Shown: positions 32,419-41,749 of the stretch, one piece after another
Numbering within the stretch: the first letter of the stretch is position 1
How the letters are laid out: each line of letters begins with the position of its first letter
Origin: Nitrosomonas sp.
GTDB lineage: Bacteria > Pseudomonadota > Gammaproteobacteria > Burkholderiales > Nitrosomonadaceae
Assembly (NCBI GenBank): GCA_024281825.1
Contig: JAMWZY010000004.1
Location: 1 to 64,000, forward strand
Direction of reading: 5' to 3'
DNA: 64,000 nt
Notes under the pieces: model-generated
Seen by the model: only the letters and a program-made list of their open reading frames with translations
Database searches by the model: none
What the model was told of the DNA's origin: nothing
Translations under genes and position numbers: made by a program

Positions 32419-33348
32419 ATGGATCGGTTTGAAAATATGAATGCCTTTGTGCACGTGGTTGAAGCGGGCAGCATCAGTGCCGCGGCGGATCGTATGAATG
32501 TAGCGAAGTCTGTAGTCAGTCGCCGTTTAAAAGAATTGGAAGAGCATCTTGGCGTTGAGTTATTCCATCGCACCACTCGGCAGATGAATCTGACCGACAC
32601 TGGGCGCACATTTTACCAACAGTGTGTGCGTATTCTCGAAGATGTTCTTGAAGCTGAGCATGCCATGTCACAATTCCACGGTTCTCTAAAAGGTAGCTTG
32701 AAAGTGGCTATGCCACTGAGTTTTGGGTTGATGCACCTGGGGCCGGCCATTCATGAATTTTTACACCTACATCCGGACATCGAATTCAATTTGGATTTAA
32801 ATGACCGTCAAGTTGATCTGCTGGCCGAAGGTTTTGATCTGGCCATTCGTATCGCCAACCTATCGGACTCCAGCCTGATTGCACGTCGATTGTCGCCGAT
32901 TCAGGCCGTTATATGTGCTAGTCCTACTTATCTCGAACGTATGGGTATGCCACAAACACCGCAACAACTCATCCATCACCGGTGTTTGGTGTATAACCTA
33001 ATTAGCAATTTTGATCATTGGGATTTATATGATAACGATGGGCAATTGACCAGCATCAAAATTGTCCCGTACTTAAAAGCCAGCAATGGCGAATTTCTTA
33101 GAGATGCTGCTGTTGCCGGACTGGGGATTGTATTGATGCCGACGTTCATCGTTTATCAGGAAATCGAGTGCGGTGCATTGATCCCGCTACTGACCGAATT
33201 TCATGTGTCACAACTGACTGCTTATGCCATTTATCCGCAAACTAGGCACCTATCCCAACGTGTCAGGGTATTGGTCGATTTTCTGGTTAAACGGTTTGAA
33301 GGTACACCGTATTGGGATATGTGTTTACAAGATGAGAAAGAGATCTGA
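32419..33348 (+). CDS. LysR family transcriptional regulator
   Basis: 309 aa. The N-terminal winged HTH (MDRFENMNAFVHVVEAGSIS, then AAADRMNVAKSVVSRRLKELEEHLG) is followed by a substrate-binding domain with the LKVAMPLSFG and LAEGFDLAIRI segments. Placement opposite pirin-doxX with a 129-base divergent promoter region fits the classic LysR arrangement. The inducer is unknown; electrophilic or aromatic compounds are typical for the pirin-linked subgroup. Confidence 0.92.
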   Translation: MDRFENMNAFVHVVEAGSISAAADRMNVAKSVVSRRLKELEEHLGVELFHRTTRQMNLTDTGRTFYQQCVRILEDVLEAEHAMSQFHGSLKGSLKVAMPLSFGLMHLGPAIHEFLHLHPDIEFNLDLNDRQVDLLAEGFDLAIRIANLSDSSLIARRLSPIQAVICASPTYLERMGMPQTPQQLIHHRCLVYNLISNFDHWDLYDNDGQLTSIKIVPYLKASNGEFLRDAAVAGLGIVLMPTFIVYQEIECGALIPLLTEFHVSQLTAYAIYPQTRHLSQRVRVLVDFLVKRFEGTPYWDMCLQDEKEI

Positions 33349-33664
33349 GATAATATTGCTTGAATTGCGCCAACGAAATTATATGTTTCATTAGAGCATC
33401 TCTCTAGCAAGGCATCCAAAGCTTGGGGGAATGAGGAGAAGCTTAAATGCTGACTGATGGTTTTTTTCAGGTTCGATTAGACCAGATGATTAATCTGCAC
33501 TGTCCCTTGGCAGTATTCCAGCGACCAGGATAACTAACTATTATTGAAGTTGCTGTATGGTGTTAGGCAGATAGGCTGATTTCGTACTACCATTCGGAGT
33601 CTGGTGTTGATGCATGGCTGATTTTATTTCATTCTCTTTTGCTTTGCTTCTGATTTCTGAGAAA
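33349..33664. other. Intergenic region between convergent LysR and VOC genes
   Basis: 316 bases without a gene I can support. Frames here are shadows of the neighbours. No strong terminator hairpin with a T run is visible. Confidence 0.5.
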
Positions 33665-34057
33665 TCACATGGAATGGAAGCCAATCATATTGCCTTCGGT
33701 ATCTTTAGCGAGAACGATAAAACCGTGTTCGCCAATAGACATTTTTTCCTTGAAAATACTGCCGCCATTCTCGGCAACTCGAGCGGATTCTACTGCGCAA
33801 TCCTCACAAGTAAAATAAACGAGTGTGCCGCCACAGCCAGAGGGAACACCTTCCATTTTGACCAACATGCCGCATGCGCCGTAAGTGGTTTGAGCGGTGT
33901 TCTTATCTGCAGGGAAACTCCACATTTCCATATTCATTTCTGCTGTCGGTGCTGGCATTTTCTCTAATTTTATTGCGAGTACAGATTCATAGAATGTTTT
34001 AGCTCGCTCCATATTTTGTACGTAAATTTCAAACCAAACGACTGGATTATTTTTCAT
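33665..34057 (-). CDS. VOC superfamily protein (glyoxalase/bleomycin-resistance fold)
   Basis: 130 aa. The pattern begins VVWFEIYVQNMERAKTFYESVLAI, the first beta-alpha-beta-beta-beta unit of the vicinal oxygen chelate fold, and the second unit ends with GFIVLAKDTEGNMIGFHSM. It is the size of single-module VOC proteins that act as dimers. The substrate cannot be told from sequence. It stands alone, convergent to the LysR gene, and the nearest plus-strand neighbour is thiS. Confidence 0.85.
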   Translation of the reverse strand: MKNNPVVWFEIYVQNMERAKTFYESVLAIKLEKMPAPTAEMNMEMWSFPADKNTAQTTYGACGMLVKMEGVPSGCGGTLVYFTCEDCAVESARVAENGGSIFKEKMSIGEHGFIVLAKDTEGNMIGFHSM

Positions 34058-34327
34058 CGTGTTTCCCCTGTAACGAACCAGATTTAAAGGCTAGCATAAT
34101 CATAAGCATTTATAGCTTACAAGTCGTGTCAATGTTCCTGATTTTGTTGCTCTCAGCGCCGATTCTAACATTTTATGCACAGATTTCCTTTTTTTAAACA
34201 GAATCAAGTCGATTCGTTACGATAGTGATAAATTTCCCAAATGGCTCAATCACTGCATGATAAAATTCATCTGATTTTTGATTGTTTATTGAGTTAACCT
34301 AAAATATCGATTCCAGCTTTATCGTTC

Positions 34328-34531
34328 ATGATACAACTTACCATTAATGGTCAATCTCAGCAGTTTGAAGCGCCGATTAACGTCACGCAACTGATTGATC
34401 ATCTTGCCTTGCACGACAAGCGCTTTGCCATTGAACGTAATGGTGAAATTGTTCCGCGTAGCCAATTCTCCGAACAATTGCTGGTGCACGGTGATCAATT
34501 GGAGGTCGTGGTAGCAGTCGGTGGTGGTTAA
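34328..34531 (+). CDS. thiS: Sulfur carrier protein ThiS
   Basis: 67 aa ubiquitin-fold carrier that delivers sulfur as a thiocarboxylate for thiazole synthesis. It ends in the required Gly-Gly (VVAVGGG), with LNVTQLID-like and GDQLEVV segments of the family. It starts a thiS-thiG-trmB run. I looked for a TPP riboswitch in the 270 bases upstream and did not find the conserved CTGAGA core. Confidence 0.92.
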   Translation: MIQLTINGQSQQFEAPINVTQLIDHLALHDKRFAIERNGEIVPRSQFSEQLLVHGDQLEVVVAVGGG

Positions 34532-34585
34532 GTGCTTGGTTTGTTTTGCTTGTTCACAATTTAATTGCATGTAGTATAGAATTTT

Positions 34586-35404
34586 ATGGATAACTTAGTG
34601 ATCGCCGGCAAGTCGTACACTTCCCGTTTGCTGGTTGGCACAGGTAAGTACAAGGATTTCAATGAAACGCGCACAGCGGTCGAGACCAGTGGCGCAGAGA
34701 TTATCACCGTGGCGATTCGCCGTACCAATATCGGGCAAACAGCGGATCAACCGAATTTGTTGGATGTTTTGTCACCGTCGCAATATACCTTATTACCGAA
34801 TACCGCAGGTTGTTACACAGTTGACGATGCTGTGCGTACCTTGCGTCTGGCAAGGGAGTTATTGGATGGTCACAGTTTAGTCAAGCTAGAAGTGCTAGGT
34901 GATCCGAAAACGTTATTTCCAAATGTGGTGGAAACGCTAAAGGCCGCAGAAATTTTGATCAAGGAAAGCTTTGAGGTGATGGTGTATACTTCGGACGATC
35001 CTATTCTTGCCAAGCAATTGGAAGAGATAGGGTGTGTTGCTATCATGCCATTGGCGTCATTGATTGGTTCCGGCATGGGGATTCTGAATCCTTGGAATTT
35101 ACAGATCATCATCGATAACGCAAAAGTGCCGGTGATCGTCGATGCGGGTGTCGGTACGGCGTCGGATGCGACGATCGCAATGGAATTGGGATGCGATGGC
35201 GTATTGATGAATACCGCTATTGCGGCGGCGAAAGACCCAGTACTGATGGCATCGGCGATGCGCAAAGCAGTGGAGTCTGGGCGTGAAGCCTATCTGGCCG
35301 GTCGTATGGAGAAAAAACTCTACAGTGCCAGTCCGAGTTCCCCGGTCGATGGTGTAATTGCACAAACACTTGGCGATAAAAAAATCGGCCCAAAATCTGC
35401 TTGA
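34586..35404 (+). CDS. thiG: Thiazole synthase
   Basis: 272 aa TIM-barrel enzyme that builds the thiazole phosphate of thiamine from deoxyxylulose phosphate, dehydroglycine and ThiS thiocarboxylate. The segments [26 protein letters not shown] and [20 protein letters not shown] are family hallmarks, and the Lys of VKLEV is the Schiff-base residue. It follows thiS by 54 bases and precedes trmB by six. Confidence 0.96.
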   Translation: MDNLVIAGKSYTSRLLVGTGKYKDFNETRTAVETSGAEIITVAIRRTNIGQTADQPNLLDVLSPSQYTLLPNTAGCYTVDDAVRTLRLARELLDGHSLVKLEVLGDPKTLFPNVVETLKAAEILIKESFEVMVYTSDDPILAKQLEEIGCVAIMPLASLIGSGMGILNPWNLQIIIDNAKVPVIVDAGVGTASDATIAMELGCDGVLMNTAIAAAKDPVLMASAMRKAVESGREAYLAGRMEKKLYSASPSSPVDGVIAQTLGDKKIGPKSA

Positions 35405-35410
35405 TTTTCA

Positions 35411-36097
35411 ATGATGGGTATTTATCCACCGACACAACAAGCGATTCGGAGTTTTGTTCTGCGTCAAGGTCGGTTGTCCAGGGCGCAGCGCCGCGCTTGT
35501 GACACATTGTTACCGCGTTTTGGTATTGTTTTTCAGCAAAATATTCTCGATCTTGAAAAAGTGTTTGGTCGTCAAGCGTCGAAAATACTTGAGATTGGAT
35601 TTGGCATGGGAGAGAGCACCGCCGTCATTGCGCATTCAAATCCACACAACGATTATTTGGGGCTTGAAGTACATACACCGGGTGTGGGAAGTTTGCTGAA
35701 TAAAATTGAGGATTTAGGCTTGACTAATATGCGCATAATTCAACACGATGCGGTTGAAATTTTGCGCTACATGCTGCCTTCGGAATCTTTGGATGGTATT
35801 CATATCTTTTTTCCCGATCCTTGGCCAAAATCCAGGCATCATAAGCGCCGCTTGATTCAACCCGGCTTGGTTAGCCGTTTGTGTGAATGCTTAAAACTGG
35901 GCGGGTATATTCACATTGCTACTGATTGGGAGGATTATGCGATGCATATCCTGCAGGTGTTGCAGCAAGAACCTTGTTTGCGAAACAGTGCGAATGATTT
36001 TTCGCCACGTCCTGATTACCGGCCAGTCACCAAATTTGAACAGCGCGGCGTTAAGTTAGGCCACAATGTTTGGGATTTAATTTTTTTGAAGAAATAA
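35411..36097 (+). CDS. trmB: tRNA (guanine-N7-)-methyltransferase
   Basis: 228 aa SAM-dependent enzyme that makes m7G46 in tRNA variable loops. The ILEIGFGMGESTAVIA SAM-binding motif and the highly specific IFFPDPWPKSRHHKRRLIQ segment identify TrmB. The gene is six bases after thiG and probably shares its transcript. Two adjacent ATGs (35411 and 35414) are possible starts. Confidence 0.95.
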   Translation: MMGIYPPTQQAIRSFVLRQGRLSRAQRRACDTLLPRFGIVFQQNILDLEKVFGRQASKILEIGFGMGESTAVIAHSNPHNDYLGLEVHTPGVGSLLNKIEDLGLTNMRIIQHDAVEILRYMLPSESLDGIHIFFPDPWPKSRHHKRRLIQPGLVSRLCECLKLGGYIHIATDWEDYAMHILQVLQQEPCLRNSANDFSPRPDYRPVTKFEQRGVKLGHNVWDLIFLKK

Positions 36098-36111
36098 AAG
36101 GCTAAATCGAT

Positions 36112-36678
36112 ATGGCTATTAACAGAGTGTCTTTGATTGTTTGCTATGTTCGTGTCATGAAGATCCATGCCCTACTAGTTCTATTCGGTGTGCTCATACC
36201 ATTTTCTGCGCTTGCGCATGAACATATTCGTATTGGATTGTGGGAGGTTACCACGCGATCCGATTTGCTGGCTTTGGTGCCGCATATCCCGGCTGAGAAT
36301 ATGCAACAGCTACAAAAGCTTGCTAACCAGTATGGCATCAAAATGCCAAAAATTGATAACGGTGCGGCTATCTCGCACGTTTGTATTACGGCAGAAATGG
36401 CGCAACAGGAAATTCCCACGTATTTCTATGAGGATCGCTCAGGGTGTATCGTGCAAAATGCTACGCGTATCGGCAATGGTTACAAAATGGATTTGTACTG
36501 TAAAAATACCCATTTTCAAGGTAACGGAACAGCCCAAGGTACTTTTACTACGCCCGAAAAATTTACCGGCAGCACCGAATTTGATAGTATGGTTAGCGGT
36601 AGCCCAATCTTTGCATCGGCACAAACCACAGCACATTGGATCGGCGAACACTGTATGGCAGTGAATCCGCTGAAATGA
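36112..36678 (+). CDS. DUF3617-type exported protein
   Basis: 188 aa. A signal peptide ends around AFSALAHEH-type residues; if translation instead starts at the ATG at 36157, the protein is 173 aa with a cleaner signal (MKIHALLVLFGVLIPFSALA). The mature part matches the DUF3617 pattern: GLWEVTTR near the start, paired Cys in HVCIT and GCIVQ, then LYCKN and a late HC. It is predicted periplasmic and its role is unknown. It follows trmB by 14 bases. Confidence 0.75.
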   Translation: MAINRVSLIVCYVRVMKIHALLVLFGVLIPFSALAHEHIRIGLWEVTTRSDLLALVPHIPAENMQQLQKLANQYGIKMPKIDNGAAISHVCITAEMAQQEIPTYFYEDRSGCIVQNATRIGNGYKMDLYCKNTHFQGNGTAQGTFTTPEKFTGSTEFDSMVSGSPIFASAQTTAHWIGEHCMAVNPLK

Positions 36679-36716
36679 TAATTAAGGTTCTCAATTAAAT
36701 ATAGTGAAGTAAATAG

Positions 36717-37103
36717 TTAACATTTTTGAATCAGTTCTTGATAAATCCTTTGCATGATGTTGTTGTTATAGGCTTTTACAATTTGCTGTGCTTGAAACAG
36801 CGCGCCTAATTCAACCGCGCTGATCGCAACAATAAACACTATGCCAATGATCAGGTGGCCGGCGATAATCCATGCTATACCAATCAAGAAAATCACGATA
36901 TTGATCGTGCCACGAATCATTTTTCCTAGATAGAAGTGGTGTAATCCAGCAATAAAAATAAAATTGAGCGCAGCGTACGTGTCGGGATCTTTCAAATTTT
37001 CTTCGACTTGGCTATAAAAAATCGATCGTTGCTCATCGGGTAGTTTGCGCACTAGAATCCTGATTTCTTCTTCATCTTGTTCAAGCTGTTGTTTTGACTT
37101 CAT
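36717..37103 (-). CDS. TM2-domain-like small membrane protein
   Basis: 128 aa. A charged, Glu-rich N-terminal region is followed by a glycine-bounded pair of hydrophobic helices with AGLHHFYLGK, the TM2-domain turn signature, and IGIAWIIAGHLIIGIVFIVAI. The function of these proteins is unknown. It is convergent with the DUF3617 gene and shares strand with the next small gene, 76 bases away. Confidence 0.7.
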   Translation of the reverse strand: MKSKQQLEQDEEEIRILVRKLPDEQRSIFYSQVEENLKDPDTYAALNFIFIAGLHHFYLGKMIRGTINIVIFLIGIAWIIAGHLIIGIVFIVAISAVELGALFQAQQIVKAYNNNIMQRIYQELIQKC

Positions 37104-37179
37104 AACAATTAATTTAATGTTGAAGTGGACGAAGAAAACCGATTAAGGTATTCATTCAGTCTTGAGTTTTACTTGATTT

Positions 37180-37401
37180 TTATTCGCGTGCCAGTGTCAC
37201 GATAACAGCTTCTCTTTCCCAGAAAAGTAGAAAACGTTTTTTTTCGACAAACTGAAAGACTAACGTCCAACCGTTTGCAGCTTCTTTGTTCAAAGTTGCC
37301 TCTAGCTGCTTGATGGGGATTCCGGATGAACCTAGAAACAGAGTGCCAATGCCGCCTTCAACGATGTGCAATACTTTATACTCTTTATACACTATGGTCA
37401 T
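37180..37401 (-). CDS. DUF4177-like small protein
   Basis: 73 aa. The YKEYKVL start, the LEATLNKEAANGWTLVFQ centre and the final VIVTL strand match the short DUF4177 beta-alpha-beta pattern. Function unknown; probably cytoplasmic. The ribosome site AAAAGGAAAATG is good on the minus strand. Confidence 0.7.
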   Translation of the reverse strand: MTIVYKEYKVLHIVEGGIGTLFLGSSGIPIKQLEATLNKEAANGWTLVFQFVEKKRFLLFWEREAVIVTLARE

Positions 37402-37556
37402 TTTCCTTTTTTAAGTATGTTGATAAAATCAAGTTATATTTCAGATTTGGGTGATTTGCAATGTAAAATCTTAACAATTAGAAAATGATGTTTGTAGTAC
37501 TATTTAATCAATTATGTTGCTAGCTTTGAATGACGCGCTTTATCGTAAGGAATTTC

Positions 37557-38186
37557 ATGCCAACACAACCAATGTCACCTTCACATAAAAATCAGATAGT
37601 GGTGGGGATCGGAGTTTTCTTGCTTTTTATAACTTTTGGTGCATTGTATCAGGCTAGTTCTCAGGGAGATTTTTCGGATACTTATCCTAAAGGCTTTCGT
37701 GGTGGTACTTGCACAATAGAAACCAGCTCGGCGACAATTGGTTACTCTGGCTACTACCTTTCAAGTGATTACGAGATACCTGAAAATGCCATTCGTACAC
37801 CTAATCTTGCGATTCAATGCGGCAAAATGCCGGGGCCAGGTATATTAGACATTAGTATCGATTTGCTCTATCCAGAATCTATCCGTGATATTCCTTTGGC
37901 CTTGCACCTAGTAAGAATCAATGATGAGAGCGAAAGTGCGGGTAGCAATCAAGACAAGGCGTTGTTTGTCAGGGAAGTGGAAATGTTGGTCATTCCGGCA
38001 CAAAAACATGTATCTGGTGTGGTGACGCATAGATTGAAGCTCACAGATCTGGGGTATTATACGATTTATCTTATTGGGAGAAATGCGGATGATAAGGAAT
38101 TCACTATAAAAATCCCGCTAAAAGTTGGGCAGGATTGGAAAGATCACTTTAAGAAAGCTGTATCGACGTTTCTTAAAAAAGAGTAA
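37557..38186 (+). CDS. Uncharacterised membrane-anchored protein
   Basis: 209 aa from the ATG at 37557, preferred because TAAGGAA lies just upstream; an in-frame ATG at 37530 has no such site. One N-terminal helix (NQIVVGIGVFLLFITFGALY) anchors a beta-rich periplasmic domain that contains paired Cys (GGTCTIETS and IQCGKMPG). I do not recognise the family. The C-terminal KVGQDWKDHFKKAVSTFLKKE is a charged helix. Confidence 0.65.
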   Translation: MPTQPMSPSHKNQIVVGIGVFLLFITFGALYQASSQGDFSDTYPKGFRGGTCTIETSSATIGYSGYYLSSDYEIPENAIRTPNLAIQCGKMPGPGILDISIDLLYPESIRDIPLALHLVRINDESESAGSNQDKALFVREVEMLVIPAQKHVSGVVTHRLKLTDLGYYTIYLIGRNADDKEFTIKIPLKVGQDWKDHFKKAVSTFLKKE

Positions 38187-38260
38187 TAAACTGACTACTC
38201 AAATATTGGTGTATTGTTCCGTTAAGTTTATTACATTCCTAAAATAAGGAGAAGAATATA

Positions 38261-38461
38261 ATGGACGTTACCGGTATTGCCAATACTGCAACTGCAATGA
38301 ATGATGCGAAAACTAATCAGGCAATTAGTGTTGCGGTGCTTAAGAAGGCTATGGATGTTAATGCGGCAGGCGCACTTGCTTTGATTGAAGCCATACCTGA
38401 GAGTTCGCCTATACAAAGCTTACCGTCGCATCTAGGGCAAAATATTAATACGACTGCCTAA
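38261..38461 (+). CDS. YjfB-like putative motility protein
   Basis: 66 aa. MDVTGIANTATAM, then VAVLKKAMDVNAAGALALIEAIP matches the small YjfB family (named motility proteins in Bacillus and many proteobacteria, function unproven). A strong AAGGAGAAG ribosome site precedes the ATG. No flagellar gene is nearby. The family call rests on pattern recognition. Confidence 0.65.
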   Translation: MDVTGIANTATAMNDAKTNQAISVAVLKKAMDVNAAGALALIEAIPESSPIQSLPSHLGQNINTTA

Positions 38462-38690
38462 AGTAATACTGCTCCTTACCGATAGCACTGACGGCATATT
38501 GTTACAAATAAGTAACATTTACTGCGTGTGATAGTAGCATTTGTCACAAAATTCGTTTATTTCACAGAGAAAATCGGATAAGATCCCATCAGGTTACTGA
38601 TATTCCTGAAAATGTCAGTGGCTAGTGAGATAGCGGATATTATGTATCTTATGTATCTTGGAAATAGAACCAATCACTGAGGAGATCGGA

Positions 38691-38969
38691 ATGAAAGTAA
38701 ATACCCAGCATTCAATTCGCATGTTAACACTGGCAGTAGTATCAAGTGCCTTTATTGGGCTCACAGGTTGCGCTACTACTACGCAATTTGAAGAATTACA
38801 AACTAAAATCAATGCTGTTGCGTCTGATGCGTCTTCTGCTAAGGCAGATGCGGCGGCGGCAAATTCTAAAGCAAGCGAAGCGCTGCGTATTGCGGATGAA
38901 GCTAACAAAAGATCACTTGCGACTGAAGAAAGACTTGGTCGTGCATTTAACAAATCAATGTACAAGTAA
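38691..38969 (+). CDS. Alanine-zipper (Lpp/OprI-like) lipoprotein
   Basis: 92 aa from the ATG at 38691, chosen because GAGGAG precedes it; the longer frame would need a TTG with no site. The lipobox is LTGC (Cys27). The mature part is a short coiled coil rich in Ala and Ser (DASSAKADAAAANSKASEAL), as in major outer-membrane lipoproteins. Its last residues are SMYK; the terminal Lys resembles the Lpp residue that is linked to peptidoglycan. An L,D-transpeptidase gene lies just downstream on the other strand, which makes that cross-link plausible. Confidence 0.8.
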   Translation: MKVNTQHSIRMLTLAVVSSAFIGLTGCATTTQFEELQTKINAVASDASSAKADAAAANSKASEALRIADEANKRSLATEERLGRAFNKSMYK

Positions 38970-38991
38970 GTTAATTTTTTGTTGTTTTATG

Positions 38992-39026
38992 AAAAAAAGG
39001 CTCTATGAAATAGTGGGGCCTTTTTT
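38992..39026. terminator. Bidirectional terminator
   Basis: AAAAAAAGGCTC pairs with GGGCCTTTTTT around a 12-base loop, between the convergent lipoprotein and L,D-transpeptidase genes. The A run on one side and T run on the other make it usable in both directions; the minus-strand gene's stop is at its edge. Confidence 0.75.
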
Positions 39027-39028
39027 AT

Positions 39029-40006
39029 TCACGGATTAATTACTGAAATATTTTCAATATCAGAGCGTGATACTAAAACAGGTATTCCACTTTTTTCCTG
39101 TATGGCTTGCTTTAGGGCTTCCCGGTCAATCTCGATATCTTGCATTCTTTTATCACCTTGCGAAGCAAGAAAATCATTAATAAAAGCTATGACTTTTCGT
39201 TCATAATCCTGGTATTTTTCTTGATCTTCTTCCAGTGGAGGGTGTAATTCAATGAAAAGTGAATCGAATAACCAGCCAAGTTTTATGGGTTCATTGATGA
39301 CACGTACTTGAGTTCCAATAGGAATTTCGTTGAATAATGCTTCAATATCTTCGGGGTACATACGAATGCATCCTGCCGAAACACGCATTCCTACTCCAAA
39401 TGGTTTAATGGTTCCGTGTATCAGGTAACTCCCTCCTGCTATGCTTAAACGCATGGCGTGTTTTCCTAAAGGGTTAGTCGGTCCTGGGGGTACGATACTT
39501 GGGTAGGGCTTCTCACCATTGGCAATTCGATCCATTTGGAGTGATTTGGGTGGTATCCAAGTGGGGTCTTTCTTTTTTTCTATGATCTTGGATGTTCCTA
39601 ACGGCGTTATCCAATCCATTCTACCAATACCAACGGGGTGGGTAATGACAACAGGTTTATTGGTGTTTTGGGTTTCAGGAAAATAATAAACTCGCATTTC
39701 TGCTAAATTGATTACCAATCCTTTGCGATCAACATTGGGAATAATATAGCGACTCGGTAGAATTACTTCATCGTTATCTTCTGGTAGCCAACGATCAACG
39801 TTGGGATTTGCTAATAGGATTTCGGCTTGCCCTATATCATATTGTCGTGCAATGTCCAATAAAGTATCTTTGCTGCTAACTTTTATCGTTTTAGTTTGGC
39901 CAAATATGTCTACCCCGCTAGGCGGTAGAGTCCATGTTTCTGCATAAGTAGATTTAATAAAAGTGCCTGATGAAAGCAAAAAGAAAATAATAAATAATTT
40001 ATTCAT
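39029..40006 (-). CDS. L,D-transpeptidase (YkuD family) with LysM-like domain
   Basis: 325 aa. Signal peptide ending near KSTYA, then a LysM-like segment (VSSKDTLLDIARQYDIGQAE, ILLANPNVDRWLP) that should bind peptidoglycan, then the YkuD domain with YLIHGT and SAGCIRM. The nucleophile is Cys213. Such enzymes make 3-3 crosslinks or attach lipoproteins to meso-DAP. The neighbour lipoprotein ending in Lys is a natural candidate partner, an inference from position. Confidence 0.92.
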   Translation of the reverse strand: MNKLFIIFFLLSSGTFIKSTYAETWTLPPSGVDIFGQTKTIKVSSKDTLLDIARQYDIGQAEILLANPNVDRWLPEDNDEVILPSRYIIPNVDRKGLVINLAEMRVYYFPETQNTNKPVVITHPVGIGRMDWITPLGTSKIIEKKKDPTWIPPKSLQMDRIANGEKPYPSIVPPGPTNPLGKHAMRLSIAGGSYLIHGTIKPFGVGMRVSAGCIRMYPEDIEALFNEIPIGTQVRVINEPIKLGWLFDSLFIELHPPLEEDQEKYQDYERKVIAFINDFLASQGDKRMQDIEIDREALKQAIQEKSGIPVLVSRSDIENISVINP

Positions 40007-40564
40007 AAATACAGGGCTACTATAAATATTTAGAATGGAATATGGTGATGATAGCCGAATTTACATCTGATAAAGAAATGAAATGATAGCGAATATAGGA
40101 GTTAATTGGTTAAATGAATTGAATGTTTCTGAATTTTTTATAGTAAAGATTTTATATTGAAATGGGTATTCAATTCTTAACTTTAATGGTTAACGACTTC
40201 CTTAAGTGATTAATATAATTTGATAATAAAACAATGTGTTGTGTTGTGTTGTGTTGTGTTGTGTTGTGTTGTGTTGTGTTGTGTTGTGTTTGTGTGGCGT
40301 AGTATGCAGCTAGTTACGAGGGGGAAGAATTATGGAATGATGCTGCATGCGTACAACAGAGATGGTGCTTCGAGAAATGCAAACATAGTCAAAGAGCTTG
40401 AATGCATTTTAGTGTCGCAGTGCGAGATTAATCCTGGAGCCGTGGCGAAGTAAAAAGGATAGCGGTTTGTTTACGATGCGACGATGAGCCTCAAGGTGTT
40501 TCGTCAGTAATCCTCAGCCGTAAGAAGAAGGATGGTGATAGTGTTTCTGTAAGCATCACTTATG
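40007..40564. other. Accessory intergenic region with a simple repeat
   Basis: No supported conserved gene. It holds the (GTGTT)11 tract and a short downstream open frame (to 40453) and then ends at the left inverted repeat of the insertion sequence. The sequence between 40454 and 40564 has no recognisable coding content. Confidence 0.5.
40236..40290 (+). repeat. Pentanucleotide simple sequence repeat (GTGTT)11
   Basis: Eleven perfect copies of GTGTT with no interruption. An ATG at 40234 enters the tract and currently reaches a stop soon after it. Because five is not a multiple of three, a change to 9 or 12 copies would join that ATG to the open frame that continues to 40453. That is the layout of a contingency locus, but the downstream peptide (ending VSQCEINPGAVAK) has no known family. 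Confidence 0.9.
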
Positions 40565-40590
40565 TGTACGTCGTCAAAGCAACTTAGACA
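40565..40590 (+). repeat. Left terminal inverted repeat of the IS481-like element
   Basis: Pairs with 41750-41775 read on the other strand: shared blocks are TGTA, CGTCA, GCAA, TT and GACA in register, 19 of 26 bases. Confidence 0.8.
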
Positions 40591-40616
40591 GATGATTGCC
40601 TAGATTAAGAGATGTT

Positions 40617-41618
40617 TTAGCTCATCAGGTCTGAGTTTATTAATTTTTTAGCATAAAACATCTGGCGTCGCAAAGCTAAGGTTCGCCGTTTTATTTTTTC
40701 TCTTTCATCCAAAATAGATTGTCCCCGGCCATAAAAGACATCGGCCGGCGTTAGATTATTAAGTGATTCATGATGGCGCTCATGGTTATAGTAATCGACA
40801 AACTGTCGAATACGATCTTCCAATTCGTTAGGGAAATAGTAGTTTTCCAGCAAAATCTGGTTCTTCAATGAACGATGCCAGCGCTCGATTTTACCCTGAG
40901 TTTGTGGATGATAAGGTTTGCCGCGTGTATGGATCATATTTCGATCCGCAAGATAATGCGCCAATTCACTCGAAATATAACTCGGGCCATTGTCACTTAA
41001 TAATCGCGGTTTATGTTTGACTTTGATCTGGTCAAGTCCTATAAAGCGCAATGCATCATCGAGGGTATCTGACACATCACCCGTTCTCATAGAGATACAG
41101 AGCCGCCAGGCAATGATAAACCGCGAGAAATCATCCAGTACAGTCGATAAATAATACCAGCCCCAGCCGGTTATTTTGAAATAGGTGAAATCGGTCTGCC
41201 ACATTTCATTAACACGCGTTGTGGGATGCTGAAACTTGTCTCTTGCCTGCATGAGAATATAGGCCGGGCTTGTGATCAGATCATGAGCTTTCAGTAGCCG
41301 ATAAACTGACGATTCGGATACAAAGCTGGATTGTTCATCAATATACGTCACAGCTAATTCCCGTGGTGACAGTTCAGGCTTTTCCAAGGCGAGCTTGATA
41401 ATTTCCGCTTGTTGGTCTTCCGACAGTCTATTCCATATCAATCTGGAACAGTTTTTTTGATCTTCCAGTCCATCTATGCCGCCTGATTGATAGCGCTTCA
41501 ACCAATTATAGAAAGTGGATTTACGAATACCGAGCCGCAGCAGTGTCTGACGTACTGATAAATTGGATTGTTCAACCAGACGAATGATCTCGAATTTCTC
41601 GGATGCGGAATATCTCAT
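40617..41618 (-). CDS. IS481-family DDE transposase
   Basis: 333 aa, apparently intact. The N-terminal helix-turn-helix (SVRQTLLRLGIRKSTFYNWL at residues 21-40) is followed by the rve integrase core with the catalytic triad Asp143 (WQTDFTYF), Asp209 (LLSDNGPSY) and Glu245 (GKIERWHR); the D-35-E spacing is exact. A GGGGAGGAC ribosome site precedes the start. The gene fills most of the element between the inverted repeats. Confidence 0.94.
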   Translation of the reverse strand: MRYSASEKFEIIRLVEQSNLSVRQTLLRLGIRKSTFYNWLKRYQSGGIDGLEDQKNCSRLIWNRLSEDQQAEIIKLALEKPELSPRELAVTYIDEQSSFVSESSVYRLLKAHDLITSPAYILMQARDKFQHPTTRVNEMWQTDFTYFKITGWGWYYLSTVLDDFSRFIIAWRLCISMRTGDVSDTLDDALRFIGLDQIKVKHKPRLLSDNGPSYISSELAHYLADRNMIHTRGKPYHPQTQGKIERWHRSLKNQILLENYYFPNELEDRIRQFVDYYNHERHHESLNNLTPADVFYGRGQSILDEREKIKRRTLALRRQMFYAKKLINSDLMS

Positions 41619-41749
41619 ATACTGTCCTCCCCATCCCCGATCATACTTTTTTTAAGCAGGCGGTTTTGATTGTTCTGCTCTGTCATCATCGTTCCTTTTC
41701 TTTAGGGGTACGATGAACCAAAACTCTCTCTTATGCAATCAGGCTTTTT

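Noticed and set aside
33614..33967. 117-codon plus-strand frame
   Set aside because: It lies antisense to the VOC gene and has no domain of its own.
34058..34327. TPP riboswitch before thiS
   Set aside because: The conserved CTGAGA and related core elements are not visible in the 270 bases upstream.
38184..38233. TAATAAACT / AGTTTATTA inverted repeat
   Set aside because: The loop of about 32 bases and AT-only arms make a functional hairpin unlikely.
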